From an uncultured Porphyromonadaceae bacterium (GTDB taxonomy: Bacteria; Bacteroidota; Bacteroidia; Bacteroidales; Muribaculaceae), in the NCBI GenBank assembly GCA_947178565.1, contig CAMWYV010000013.1, positions 1 to 11,346 on the forward strand: DNA of 11,346 bases, in the 5' to 3' direction. Below, piece by piece: positions 1 to 7,217 of the stretch (within the stretch, counting starts at the first letter, position 1; every line of letters starts with the position of its first letter). The translations under genes were made by a program, and so were the position numbers. Below the pieces are notes generated by a model. It worked only from the letters and a program-made list of their open reading frames with translations. It was not told the origin of the DNA and searched no databases.

Positions 1-33
1 CAATATATATAAGGGATTGAATAAGTACTTTGA

Positions 34-1836
34 TTAGTTGACACCCTCCATGTCAATAACGTCGGGGAACTCCTGAATCCATTCGTCAACCACAACCTTG
101 AAGTCTATAGGTTTGCCGAGAACAGGGTCACCTTGTTTCTTTTTCACCCACTTGTGGTTCATATCCTCGGTTCCGGGATCCCAGAAACGTACCCAGGGGC
201 TAGGAGAAATCTTATATTTATCTGGCTTTTTAGCCGGACGCGGATATTTATATTCAGTGCTTGTCACAGGCTCTGACGGACCGGTTACCTGCCAGGGACG
301 GTCATTGGCATCAGTTCCGAAAGAGGGTTCCTCAACCCATGGCGCGCTTGGGTCTCCGAAAAGATCAAGGTCATCCGGCGGATAGAGACCAGCACCGCTA
401 TTATTACCCATAAATTCAAGGATATAGGTGTATTTGCATCCGGGGCGCCAATTTGTGTTGATAGGCATACATACCCATGCAAATTCGTTGGGATCGTAGG
501 CTCTTACATATGCGGGAATTACAATATTGCCGACTTCATCCTTAACCTCCGGTTGACGGTATGGGAAAATCTGGTGGCGGTGCATATGTTCTTCTGTCCC
601 GTGAATATTATAGATGCTTACCAATACAAGAATATATGCGCCATGGTTGTTTACAGAGTCAGACACAATAGCCTTTTCAGTGGTACCGTTAGACTCAATC
701 TCAATATGACGGTTTTTGTTCCATGCGGTAAGTTGTTGCGAAACGAGAAGCATATTTCTACGCTTGTTTCTCATAGTAAGGAGATGAGTGAGAGTGTCGG
801 GCTGAGTGATATCGTCGAGCACGAGGTGGTCACAAATACCGTCACCGTTATAGTCGGTGTGGTCATACAAACCGCCTACGCCCGGCTCAAGAACTTCATC
901 ATCAGATTCAGCGCGACTGCGTGATGTGGTGTTGTTTTCTTCATTGTCGCCTGTTCCGGGGCGGTTATTGAGTTGCGGAAAACGGTTAGCAATGCTACCT
1001 GCGATAGAGTGACCGAGCATTATTGGCTCTTCAAAGTAGTCACCATAGTGACGACGGTGGTATTCGTTAACAACGCCATATTCGTTTCTTTCGGGAAGAA
1101 TCCAGTAGAGTGAGTTGTCACCTACTCCGTATGGTTTAGGCTGCGGGAAAATGATGTCACCGTGGTCAATGATATTGCAGAAGAATGCTCCGGCAACCAT
1201 GACGCGCACATTACGGTTGGGGCAATAGGCATAGAGTTCAATCTGTGATGTAGCATGGTGGAAATGAAGTTCCACACCGCTCACCTCATTGTTATAAGAG
1301 CGTTTGTGCTCAATAATAGGGTCTTCTTGTTCGGGAAGTTCATCCACCGGTTCATAGTTGTGGATAATCTGTTTCTCAAAGGTGATATCAACTCCTTTTG
1401 GGAGCTTTTCTCCGGTTTCTCTATTAGTGAATGTACCCTCGAATCCCTTGATGTAGCGGTAGCACCAATAGTCAACCCAGGCGGCATCACGAGGGTAGAA
1501 GAACGGTCCCCCTTCGATATTCCAGCTTAGATGATAATAGTTGTTTTGAATCTCCTCAGGGTCAACTTTGGTCACCAGATTATTCTGGAAGAACACAGTG
1601 CCGTCGGGACAGAATGCATAAACACGGAAAGAGTCAAGATTTTCCGTGGTGTGAATGTGACCTGCTCGGCTGATGGTATTGACCGAGGTCACGAACCCTA
1701 TAGGGTCGCCCTGTGGTTCAGCGACAATCGAGTTTTCAATGCACGATGTCAATGCGTTGCACGCGAACAACCCTGCTGCAATGAGCGAAATGGAGTAACG
1801 ATGCATATGTTGATAATTGATGTGGTTTATTTTCAT
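34..1836 (-). CDS. Fimbrillin-family surface lipoprotein (Mfa1/FimA-like)
   Basis: Predicted fimbrial subunit or tip protein of a Bacteroidota type V pilus-like structure. The N-terminus is a lipoprotein signal: hydrophobic residues 17-29, then a lipobox ending LTSC with Cys32 as the lipidated residue. Family marks are the early SRAG at 57-60, the LHFHHATSQIEL stretch at 190-201 (the usual fimbrillin F-x-H-x-x-A strand), and a C-terminal strand pattern IDFKVVVDEW at 577-586. At 600 residues it is longer than many stalk fimbrillins. Part of the excess is an acidic, polar insertion at about 289-350 that contains a D-x-N-x-D-G-x-x-D calcium-loop-like motif at 328-336. Start: the ATG at 1836 or the in-frame ATG at 1806; both give a usable signal. 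There is no Shine-Dalgarno sequence. It lies 25 bases after the DUF5119 gene, probably in the same transcript. The family call is from visible motifs; the role as tip, stalk or other lipoprotein is inferred. Confidence 0.8.
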   Translation of the reverse strand: MKINHINYQHMHRYSISLIAAGLFACNALTSCIENSIVAEPQGDPIGFVTSVNTISRAGHIHTTENLDSFRVYAFCPDGTVFFQNNLVTKVDPEEIQNNYYHLSWNIEGGPFFYPRDAAWVDYWCYRYIKGFEGTFTNRETGEKLPKGVDITFEKQIIHNYEPVDELPEQEDPIIEHKRSYNNEVSGVELHFHHATSQIELYAYCPNRNVRVMVAGAFFCNIIDHGDIIFPQPKPYGVGDNSLYWILPERNEYGVVNEYHRRHYGDYFEEPIMLGHSIAGSIANRFPQLNNRPGTGDNEENNTTSRSRAESDDEVLEPGVGGLYDHTDYNGDGICDHLVLDDITQPDTLTHLLTMRNKRRNMLLVSQQLTAWNKNRHIEIESNGTTEKAIVSDSVNNHGAYILVLVSIYNIHGTEEHMHRHQIFPYRQPEVKDEVGNIVIPAYVRAYDPNEFAWVCMPINTNWRPGCKYTYILEFMGNNSGAGLYPPDDLDLFGDPSAPWVEEPSFGTDANDRPWQVTGPSEPVTSTEYKYPRPAKKPDKYKISPSPWVRFWDPGTEDMNHKWVKKKQGDPVLGKPIDFKVVVDEWIQEFPDVIDMEGVN

Positions 1837-1861
1837 TTCTAATATCTATTCAGTTTTAATA

Positions 1862-2872
1862 TCAATCCATCGGCACAACGATTGGCGGTATTCCGAGCCA
1901 GGGGTCAACGACTACACCCATATCTCTCATTCCGCATATATCGAGTCCTTTCACAAATAAAGTGATATATCGCTGATCCTTAGCCTTTTCAATTTGGTCT
2001 GAAACATCAAACTCAAAGAAAAGATGGTCATCATCCTCTGTTACGACATATACAGCGAGTTTATGGAATTTCTCAATGTCTTCAGGGCAGTGTCCGAAGG
2101 CGATAAAGTGTCCCTCGATAGTATGTTCGGCGGTCTGCAGCAGTGAGAAAGGCACTATATTGTGTTCCCCTATTCGGGAGGCATCCGCAACTTTTACTTT
2201 GCCGGAGAGTCCGGAAAGTGTACCGGATATTTTCTGTACTGTTTCCAAACAGCCTACATCCTGAAGTACCACATGAATATGAACTGTCAGGTTCTTCGGA
2301 TATAGCGTAACAACCTGCATCACACCTTCTTCGCCGTGAACATACACATCTTCTATAGCATGTCCGTAAGCATCCTCGGCTTCTCGGCTAACGCGCTCTG
2401 TTTCAGTACCTTCGGCGCGCTTGATATTTTCGTAGCTGTCGCTAAGGTCAAAGTCATTTTCACTCGATCTTACTTCCATACCGGAAAGCGGATGAGCCTC
2501 ACGGGTATAAACGGCGAATGAATTATGATTATCGGTGCCCTCATATTGCAATGTCTCAGTGTCAGAATTAAGACAGAGAAAATTGTAGTTTCCAATAGGA
2601 AGTTCAATAATACCACCAGAAGTACCTACAAAATCAATACGTTTTTTATTGACTGTCTCGTCATGAGGATAAACATACAGCGCCATTGATTTTACTAGAT
2701 CTTCCCCTTCAGGTGCATCCCACCACGCAAAATCCACTCTGAGCATACCGTTGTGGGGGTGATGCAGACAAAGCGGTTTGTGCTCGCAAGAAGATGCGCC
2801 AACGGTGAGTAGGATAATAGTAACTATCCTACGGACTGTTCTGCAGTTTATGGCGTTAACGAATCGCTTCAT
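1862..2872 (-). CDS. DUF5119 lipoprotein, possible fimbrial anchor
   Basis: A 336-residue lipoprotein. The signal is basic (Lys2, Arg3, Arg11, Arg14-15), then hydrophobic, ending in the lipobox ASSC with Cys29 as the likely lipid site. Directly after it come the HKPLCLHHPH and VDFAWWDAPEG stretches, then PIGNYNFLCLNSDTETLQYE at about 92-111, which I recognise as typical of DUF5119 proteins. DUF5119 proteins occur in fimbrial loci and resemble the FimB/Mfa2 group that anchors a fimbria to the outer membrane and limits its length, so an anchor or assembly role is a reasonable inference, not a demonstrated one. Its ATG overlaps the stop of the upstream gene (ATGA), and it has a strong Shine-Dalgarno sequence, which suggests coupled translation with the barrel protein. 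The C-terminus ends in a proline- and valine-rich tail after a strand-rich body. Confidence 0.8.
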   Translation of the reverse strand: MKRFVNAINCRTVRRIVTIILLTVGASSCEHKPLCLHHPHNGMLRVDFAWWDAPEGEDLVKSMALYVYPHDETVNKKRIDFVGTSGGIIELPIGNYNFLCLNSDTETLQYEGTDNHNSFAVYTREAHPLSGMEVRSSENDFDLSDSYENIKRAEGTETERVSREAEDAYGHAIEDVYVHGEEGVMQVVTLYPKNLTVHIHVVLQDVGCLETVQKISGTLSGLSGKVKVADASRIGEHNIVPFSLLQTAEHTIEGHFIAFGHCPEDIEKFHKLAVYVVTEDDDHLFFEFDVSDQIEKAKDQRYITLFVKGLDICGMRDMGVVVDPWLGIPPIVVPMD

Positions 2873-4107
2873 TCGTTCTCCCTCCTTTCGTCACTGTCCT
2901 TATTGACATTGAGGTGACCGATGAGCCATACGAGTGAAATCTCGACTTTCGTAGGTGTGATAGCCATACGGTCTCGAGTTTTCTGCCAGACATAATGGTT
3001 GTCAATAGGTTTATATTCATAAAATTCACCCCAATGATATCCTAATCCAATAGTGAAATCAATATTAAGTCTCTCTCTTATCGGCAGCGAGTAGCCATAA
3101 GCTATGCCCACCGCTTTTGTCCAGCGTCGTCCCTGATAGCCACGATGACCCAATTCAAAGTCATAGGTGACGATCTGGAAATACGGTCCGAGGTGGTGTC
3201 CTGTCAAAGGTTTCTCTTTAGCTTTTTCCCCAAACCATTTACGCACCTCGATGTCGCCACCGTAAACTCTCCAATACCAATGACGCGCATCGCTCTTCCA
3301 CCAGGCATACTCCCAGTTGATTACCGCAGACCAGTTGCGACCCATGTACACATCAACGCCTACATTGGGAACGAGTCCGGCATCATAAATAAGGTTGGTT
3401 TTAAGTCCGGCATAGAACGGGAAGAGCGGTTGCCCAAAATTAAGCTTAAATTCGGGTGGGATTACCGGAGTAGAGAGTATAAGTGGACGGAATGTCGCAG
3501 TCTTGAGACTGTCAAGACGGAACACACGTTCAAATATAACCTGCACTTGCGATGCACGCAGGGGGGGATAATATTTTTTATAGAGGTATTGCCAGGGAAT
3601 ATTCCATTTCAGTGCTTTGAGCCGGGATACACGATCATCACCGGGACCAGGGTGGTCAATGATATACAGCACCTCTTCTCTGGCTGGTACATCAGGATCA
3701 TCAAGTACATATCTCTTGAGACCTTCCCAGTCAACACCTGGATACTCGTATGTGATCTGGTCTTCGTTGAGCGGGGTTATTGTATGTTCCTCAATATATT
3801 CGGTAATACGGTCAGCACGCTGTTTTGACAGCCAGTTGTTGAATCGTTTGGTGCCTTCGGGAGATGCTCCACCCATAATATTTACAGAACGGAACCTGTA
3901 GCGCGGGTCGGTCTGTACCTTATGTAGCTCGCTGATGAAAGAATCAAGCCGTTCACCGTTTTTCTCATAATCGGGTAGCAGCTCAACTTTGGACTGATGG
4001 AAGAATATTTTCACACCCATAGTGTCAATCACCGCGTCCAGAGGCTGAGCCTTGGACACGGCAACCGCGCACAGAAATGCGATTGCTATGGTTAGCTTTT
4101 TTCTCAT
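2869..4107 (-). CDS. Outer-membrane protein: N-terminal OmpA-like domain, C-terminal DUF3575-type barrel
   Basis: A 412-residue exported protein, first gene of the fimbrial operon. A classic signal peptide (MRKKLTIAIAFLCAVAVSKA) is followed by Gln21. Residues about 32-125 resemble an OmpA-type peptidoglycan-binding fold: a VNIMGGASPEG strand-loop at 75-85 and then NWLSKQRADRITEYI at 91-105, matching the family's N-x-x-L-S-x-x-R-A helix. Residues about 225-400 are aromatic, alternating beta strands (YAGLKTNLIYDAG, VGVDVYMGRNWSAVINWEYAWW, LNIDFTIGLGYHWG), as in DUF3575 barrels. It likely sits in the outer membrane and could help anchor or assemble the fimbria; this is inferred from position. 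Putting the OmpA-like part before the barrel reverses the order of classical OmpA. The coding strand has a run of seven C next to six A at codons 177-183. The stop overlaps the next start by ATGA. Confidence 0.78.
   Translation of the reverse strand: MRKKLTIAIAFLCAVAVSKAQPLDAVIDTMGVKIFFHQSKVELLPDYEKNGERLDSFISELHKVQTDPRYRFRSVNIMGGASPEGTKRFNNWLSKQRADRITEYIEEHTITPLNEDQITYEYPGVDWEGLKRYVLDDPDVPAREEVLYIIDHPGPGDDRVSRLKALKWNIPWQYLYKKYYPPLRASQVQVIFERVFRLDSLKTATFRPLILSTPVIPPEFKLNFGQPLFPFYAGLKTNLIYDAGLVPNVGVDVYMGRNWSAVINWEYAWWKSDARHWYWRVYGGDIEVRKWFGEKAKEKPLTGHHLGPYFQIVTYDFELGHRGYQGRRWTKAVGIAYGYSLPIRERLNIDFTIGLGYHWGEFYEYKPIDNHYVWQKTRDRMAITPTKVEISLVWLIGHLNVNKDSDERRENE
2881..2888 (-). promoter_or_regulatory. 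Strong Shine-Dalgarno site for the DUF5119 gene
   Basis: On the minus strand this reads AAAGGAGG, which contains a full complement to the 3' end of 16S rRNA. It sits 8 bases before the ATG at 2872, inside the last codons of the upstream gene. It fixes the start of the DUF5119 gene. Most other genes in this window lack such a site. Confidence 0.75.
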
Positions 4108-4130
4108 GTCAATCCCTTAAAAAATCTCTG

Positions 4131-4138
4131 CAAAACTA
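4131..4138 (-). promoter_or_regulatory. Candidate proximal -7 element for the fimbrial operon
   Basis: The minus strand reads TAGTTTTG, a full match to the Bacteroidota -7 element TAnnTTTG. It would start transcription near 4124, about 17 bases before the ATG at 4107. There is no TTTG at the proper -33 distance, so it is weaker than the distal promoter at 4227-4256 and may be chance. Confidence 0.35.
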
Positions 4139-4144
4139 AAAATT

Positions 4145-4188
4145 ACCGATCCGGCTATCCTGTATTCGGTTAGGTGCAGTCTTTCACC
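4145..4188 (-). promoter_or_regulatory. Possible folded 5' leader of the fimbrial operon
   Basis: If transcription starts at the distal promoter, the leader is about 110 bases long and contains two short inverted repeats. One has arms CACC (4185-4188) and GGTG (4173-4176) around an 8-base loop. The other has 5-base arms TCGGT (4166-4170) and ACCGA (4145-4149), followed on the transcript by a T-rich stretch. Stems are short, so this could be chance; an attenuator-like role is only a possibility. Confidence 0.2.
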
Positions 4189-4226
4189 GGAGTCGTTTGG
4201 GTTTTAGCCTATTTGCAGAAGTGTGG

Positions 4227-4256
4227 CAAAATTACTTAAAAAATCTAATTTTCAAA
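4227..4256 (-). promoter_or_regulatory. Distal -33/-7 promoter of the fimbrial operon
   Basis: On the minus strand TTTG at 4256-4253 (-33) is followed after 18 bases by TAATTTTG at 4234-4227 (-7). Both boxes match the Bacteroidota primary sigma consensus fully; the spacer is one base shorter than the usual 19-21. Predicted start near 4220, leaving a leader of about 110 bases before the ATG at 4107. Confidence 0.6.
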
Positions 4257-4264
4257 TTTTCGGG

Positions 4265-4314
4265 TGTATTTTTAACACAAAAAACGCACTTTAGGGGTGT
4301 TTATTGTATTTTTA
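4265..4314. repeat. Two 10-bp direct repeats upstream of the fimbrial promoter
   Basis: TGTATTTTTA occurs at 4265-4274 and again at 4305-4314, offset by exactly 40 bases. A GGGTGT (4262-4267) and a GGGGTGT (4294-4300) also lie nearby. The first copy ends 8 bases upstream of the -33 box of the minus-strand promoter. The placement suits a regulator binding site, but the region is AT-rich and the repeats could be fortuitous. Confidence 0.35.
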
Positions 4315-4620
4315 GAGGAAAAAAACTGATAAAAAATAGCAAAAACGGTATGATAAGAATAAATCGCGGTCACCGTTCAGTAGGGCGACCGGTATGGATT
4401 TTCAATCTTTTTAATAATAAAGGACAGTGTTTCCAACTAAAATATAACTTTAACCCGGGTATCAATAACAGCTTTGCTATTCGAGGAGTTTTAAAGAGAA
4501 TTAAAAAGCAATGATATATATTGATTTTTAAAGGGAAGACTGATAATCTATCCACTGCGTTATCTATGGTGATAGGATAAAAGATGAGGGTAATATGAAC
4601 ACAATTGAATTAGAAATTGT

Positions 4621-4628
4621 TAAATTTG
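4621..4628 (+). promoter_or_regulatory. Candidate -7 element of the export operon
   Basis: TAAATTTG fits TAnnTTTG completely. Transcription would begin near 4635, about 47 bases before the ATG at 4682. I find no good TTTG at the -33 position. If used, it excludes the upstream in-frame ATG at 4595 as the start of the TolC-type gene. Confidence 0.45.
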
Positions 4629-4681
4629 CAAAGCGGTGGGAGAAGTATAGCTTACCGTTCACGTTTTTAACGCAAATATTT

Positions 4682-6175
4682 ATGATCAGAATTCATAAGT
4701 GCAGCTCTTTGTGCCGCGGAATTATTGCGGTATTAATGGTAGCGGGCGCGGTAGCGCCATTATCAGCAGAGGTTGTGAGCCTTGATTCATGCCGCAGCAT
4801 GGCGTTGCGGAGCAACAAACGTATGCTTATCGGTAACGAAAGCGTCAAGCAGGCGCATTATCAGAACCGTGAGGCTTTCGCCGCTTATCTCCCGGCATTG
4901 GACTTCGCTGGCGGATACATGTACAACCAGAAGAATCTGTCTGTTTTCTCAAAAGATCAGCTCCTTCCCACCAAAACATTCAATCTTGAAAAGCAGACTT
5001 ACGAGTTCAACCTTGTAAAAAATCCGATGACCGGTGAGCCGATAAAGGGACCCGACGGACAATATATTCCTGAAACAGTCGCGCTGATACCGAAGGATGC
5101 AATGACATTCAATGTTCACAATGTATTTTTCGGTGCAGTGACTCTTACCCAGCCGGTATTTATGGGTGGCAAGATTGTGGCGATGAACAAAATCACCAAA
5201 TTTGCCGAGAATCTAGCCAAAGAGATGCGCAGCAATGAGGCTGAGAATGTGATTTATGCCGTAGATGCCGCATATTGGCAGGTCGTGTCGCTTAAAGCTA
5301 AGAAAAAGCTTGCTGATTCTTATGTGAACCTCCTTGATACCCTGCGCAACAATGTTAACGCCATGGTAGAGCAGGGTGTTGCAACAAAGAGTGATCTTCT
5401 TACTGTAGATGTGAAGCTCAATCAGGCTCAGGTTGACCAGACAAAAGTGGATAACGGATTGGTTCTTTCAAGAATGGCTCTTGCCCAGGTATGTGGGCTG
5501 TCGGTTGATACCCGGATGCAGCTGGCGGATGAGGATTGCGGTCTTGAATCGGTTAATTCCGTCACTCCCCCTGCCACTTATTATAACATGGAGGATGTGT
5601 TTGCGCGCCGTCCCGATTTGCGCGCTCTCGCCCTCGGCGTGAAGATTTATGAGCAGAAAGCCAATGTTGAAAAAGCATCCATGATGCCAAATCTTGCGGT
5701 GGTTGGAGCTTATTCATTCAGTAATCCCAATATGTTTGACGGATTCAGCCGCCGATTCGCCGGAGGCTTTAATGTAGGTGCGATGCTCTCTGTGCCTATC
5801 TGGCACTGGGGCGGTAACTATAATAAGTATCGTGCAGCTAAGGCTCAGACCAAAATCGTTCAACTTGAACTGGAGGATGCGCGTGAAATGGTTCAGCTTC
5901 AGGTAAGCCAGAGTGCATTCAAGGCTCAGGAGGCAGTTAAGACCTTCAATATGACCGAGGCGAACCTTGCTAAAGCTAATGAAAACCTTCGTCAGGCAAA
6001 TCTCGGATTCCGCGAAGGTGTGATGACTGTAAATAATGTAATGGAGGCACAGACTGCGTGGCTCAAGGCTAACTCTGAAAATATTGACGCGATGATTGAT
6101 GTTCATCTGTGTGATGTATATCTGAGCAAAGCTCTCGGCACCCTTGTCACCCCTCAATATAGTACTGATAAATAA
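4682..6175 (+). CDS. TolC-family outer-membrane efflux channel
   Basis: Outer-membrane and periplasmic-tunnel component of a tripartite exporter. With the start at 4682 the protein has 497 residues and opens with a standard signal peptide (hydrophobic 13-28, cleavage probably after LSA29). An in-frame ATG at 4595 would add 29 residues with no family look and bury the signal, so I reject it. The mature protein starts VVSLDSCRSMALRSNKRMLI, the usual first helix of outer-membrane efflux proteins, followed by EAFAAYLPALDFAGGY. The second structural repeat is visible from about residue 315 on (FARRPDLRALALGVKIYEQKA, then MMPNLAVVGAYSFSNPN), with long amphipathic helices rich in Ala, Gln and Asn (FKAQEAVKTFNMTEANLAKANENLRQANLGFREG). 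There is no lipobox, so it is likely not lipidated. Length is normal for the family. The adaptor gene starts 10 bases later. Substrate unknown. Confidence 0.92.
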   Translation: MIRIHKCSSLCRGIIAVLMVAGAVAPLSAEVVSLDSCRSMALRSNKRMLIGNESVKQAHYQNREAFAAYLPALDFAGGYMYNQKNLSVFSKDQLLPTKTFNLEKQTYEFNLVKNPMTGEPIKGPDGQYIPETVALIPKDAMTFNVHNVFFGAVTLTQPVFMGGKIVAMNKITKFAENLAKEMRSNEAENVIYAVDAAYWQVVSLKAKKKLADSYVNLLDTLRNNVNAMVEQGVATKSDLLTVDVKLNQAQVDQTKVDNGLVLSRMALAQVCGLSVDTRMQLADEDCGLESVNSVTPPATYYNMEDVFARRPDLRALALGVKIYEQKANVEKASMMPNLAVVGAYSFSNPNMFDGFSRRFAGGFNVGAMLSVPIWHWGGNYNKYRAAKAQTKIVQLELEDAREMVQLQVSQSAFKAQEAVKTFNMTEANLAKANENLRQANLGFREGVMTVNNVMEAQTAWLKANSENIDAMIDVHLCDVYLSKALGTLVTPQYSTDK

Positions 6176-6185
6176 TAAAAACGTT

Positions 6186-7196
6186 ATGGCAGATATGTAT
6201 AGCAGCAATGCAGAAAAGCGTGAGTCAAAAACCATAATGGTAGCTCTCGCAGGAGTAGTGGTGGCAACTTTGGCTCTCGCCATCATAGGATTCTGTTTTT
6301 TGAATGAGCCGGATGAGATAATCGAAGGTCAGGCAGATGCTACATCTGTGAGGGTTAGCGGAAAGTTGCCCGGCAGAGTGCTTGAGTTTTATGTGAACGA
6401 AGGGGATATGGTGAAAGCCGGAGACACTCTGGTGCACATCCACTCCTCACTTGTCGAGGCAAAACTTATGCAGGCGGAGGCTATGGAGAATGCAGCTGCC
6501 GCTCAGAATAAAAAAATTGATGCAGGAACCCGCTCTCAGATTGTGACGGCGGCAAAAGAAATGGTTGCGCAGGCCCAGGCTGCCGTGACTATCACCCGAA
6601 AGACATATGACCGCATGGAAGCTCTTTACAAGCAGAACGTGGTAAGCGAGCAGAAGCGCGATGAGGCTAAGGCGGCTTATGATGCGGCTGTGGCTTCAAA
6701 GGCTGCTGCCGACAGTCAACTGAGTCTTGCTATCGCCGGTGCGCAAAAAGAGGATAAGGAGAGTGCGGCAGCAATGGTGACCGTTGCAAAAGGCGGAGTC
6801 GCTGAAGTGGAGAGCATTCTCGAAGATCAGTATCTCACCGCGCCTTGTAACGGGCAGATTGATCAGATTTATCCCGAGGTTGGTGAGCTTGTGAGTCTCG
6901 GAGCTCCAATAATGAGTATTCTCAAGGTTGAAGACAAGTATGTTGTGTTTAATGTGCGCGAAACCCTTCTTAATGATATGCAGCTTGGTGATACTGTTAC
7001 TGTGATGATTCCCGCTCTTGATAAGAAAGAGGTAAAGGCACGTATCTATTATGTGCGTGATCTCGGAAGCTATGCTACATGGAGAGCAACCAAAGCCACC
7101 GGTGACTGGGATAGCCGCACTTTTGAGGTGAAGGCTCGCCCGATGGAAAGTATTGAGGCACTTCGTCCCGGCATGACTGTAATCTATAAGAAATAA
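6186..7196 (+). CDS. HlyD/EmrA-type periplasmic adaptor (membrane fusion protein)
   Basis: Links an inner-membrane permease to the TolC-type channel. The 336-residue protein has one N-terminal membrane anchor (about 18-39) and no lipobox. The first half of the biotinyl-lipoyl-like domain follows (SVRVSGKLPGRVLEFYVNEG and GDMVKAGDTLVHI, about 53-85). Next is an alanine- and glutamine-rich helical hairpin (about 88-220), then the second half of the lipoyl domain (LTAPCNGQIDQIYPEVGELV) and a beta-barrel region ending in RPGMTVIYKK. The start at 6186 lies 10 bases after the TolC stop; a start at 6144 would overlap that gene and precede the anchor with a poor N-terminus. A second ATG at 6192 is also possible. 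Layout and order resemble the YbhG and YhiI adaptors that serve ABC-2 permeases. Substrate unknown. Confidence 0.92.
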   Translation: MADMYSSNAEKRESKTIMVALAGVVVATLALAIIGFCFLNEPDEIIEGQADATSVRVSGKLPGRVLEFYVNEGDMVKAGDTLVHIHSSLVEAKLMQAEAMENAAAAQNKKIDAGTRSQIVTAAKEMVAQAQAAVTITRKTYDRMEALYKQNVVSEQKRDEAKAAYDAAVASKAAADSQLSLAIAGAQKEDKESAAAMVTVAKGGVAEVESILEDQYLTAPCNGQIDQIYPEVGELVSLGAPIMSILKVEDKYVVFNVRETLLNDMQLGDTVTVMIPALDKKEVKARIYYVRDLGSYATWRATKATGDWDSRTFEVKARPMESIEALRPGMTVIYKK

Positions 7197-7217
7197 TCAC
7201 TTATACCTTAATCGGAA

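Larger units (their letters stand above)
4108..4681. other. Divergent AT-rich intergenic region without a convincing gene
   Basis: This 574-base gap separates the minus-strand fimbrial operon from the plus-strand exporter operon. Its left part (4120-4320) holds the promoter signals, leader and direct repeats listed separately. From about 4315 to 4620 I see no family-like coding sequence, tRNA or clear hairpin terminator. Open frames there (4197-4514 plus, 4370-4555 minus) encode low-complexity, basic peptides typical of AT-rich noncoding DNA. A short imperfect hairpin at 4367-4391 (CGGTC/GACCG stem) is the only other structure noted. Confidence 0.7.

Noticed and set aside
3145..3828. A 227-codon open frame on the plus strand opposite the barrel gene
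   Set aside because: It is antisense to a well-supported gene, with no family resemblance.
4367..4391. Hairpin CGGTC/GACCG as a terminator or small RNA end
   Set aside because: The stem is five bases and is not followed directly by a T-run; the next T-run is some 15 bases away.
4197..4514. A 105-codon plus-strand open frame in the divergent intergenic region
   Set aside because: It overlaps the fimbrial promoter and repeats. The peptide is low-complexity and basic with no recognisable family, as expected of AT-rich noncoding DNA.
4549..4579. Imperfect inverted repeat CTATCcAC / GTGATAG before the export operon
   Set aside because: Short, with a bulge, in AT-rich DNA; not distinguishable from chance.
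4595..4681. Upstream in-frame ATG extending the TolC-type protein by 29 residues
   Set aside because: The extension precedes a complete signal peptide that starts at 4682, and a -7 promoter match lies inside it at 4621-4628.
4108..4681. Invertible (phase-variable) promoter flanked by inverted repeats
   Set aside because: Such switches are common for Bacteroidales surface operons, so I looked for a long inverted pair. I found only short imperfect matches (for example GCAAAATT near 4226 against AAATTTGC near 4623), and no invertase gene in the window.
5714..6286. A 190-codon minus-strand open frame opposite the TolC/adaptor junction
   Set aside because: Antisense shadow of two solid genes; the translation shows no domain pattern.
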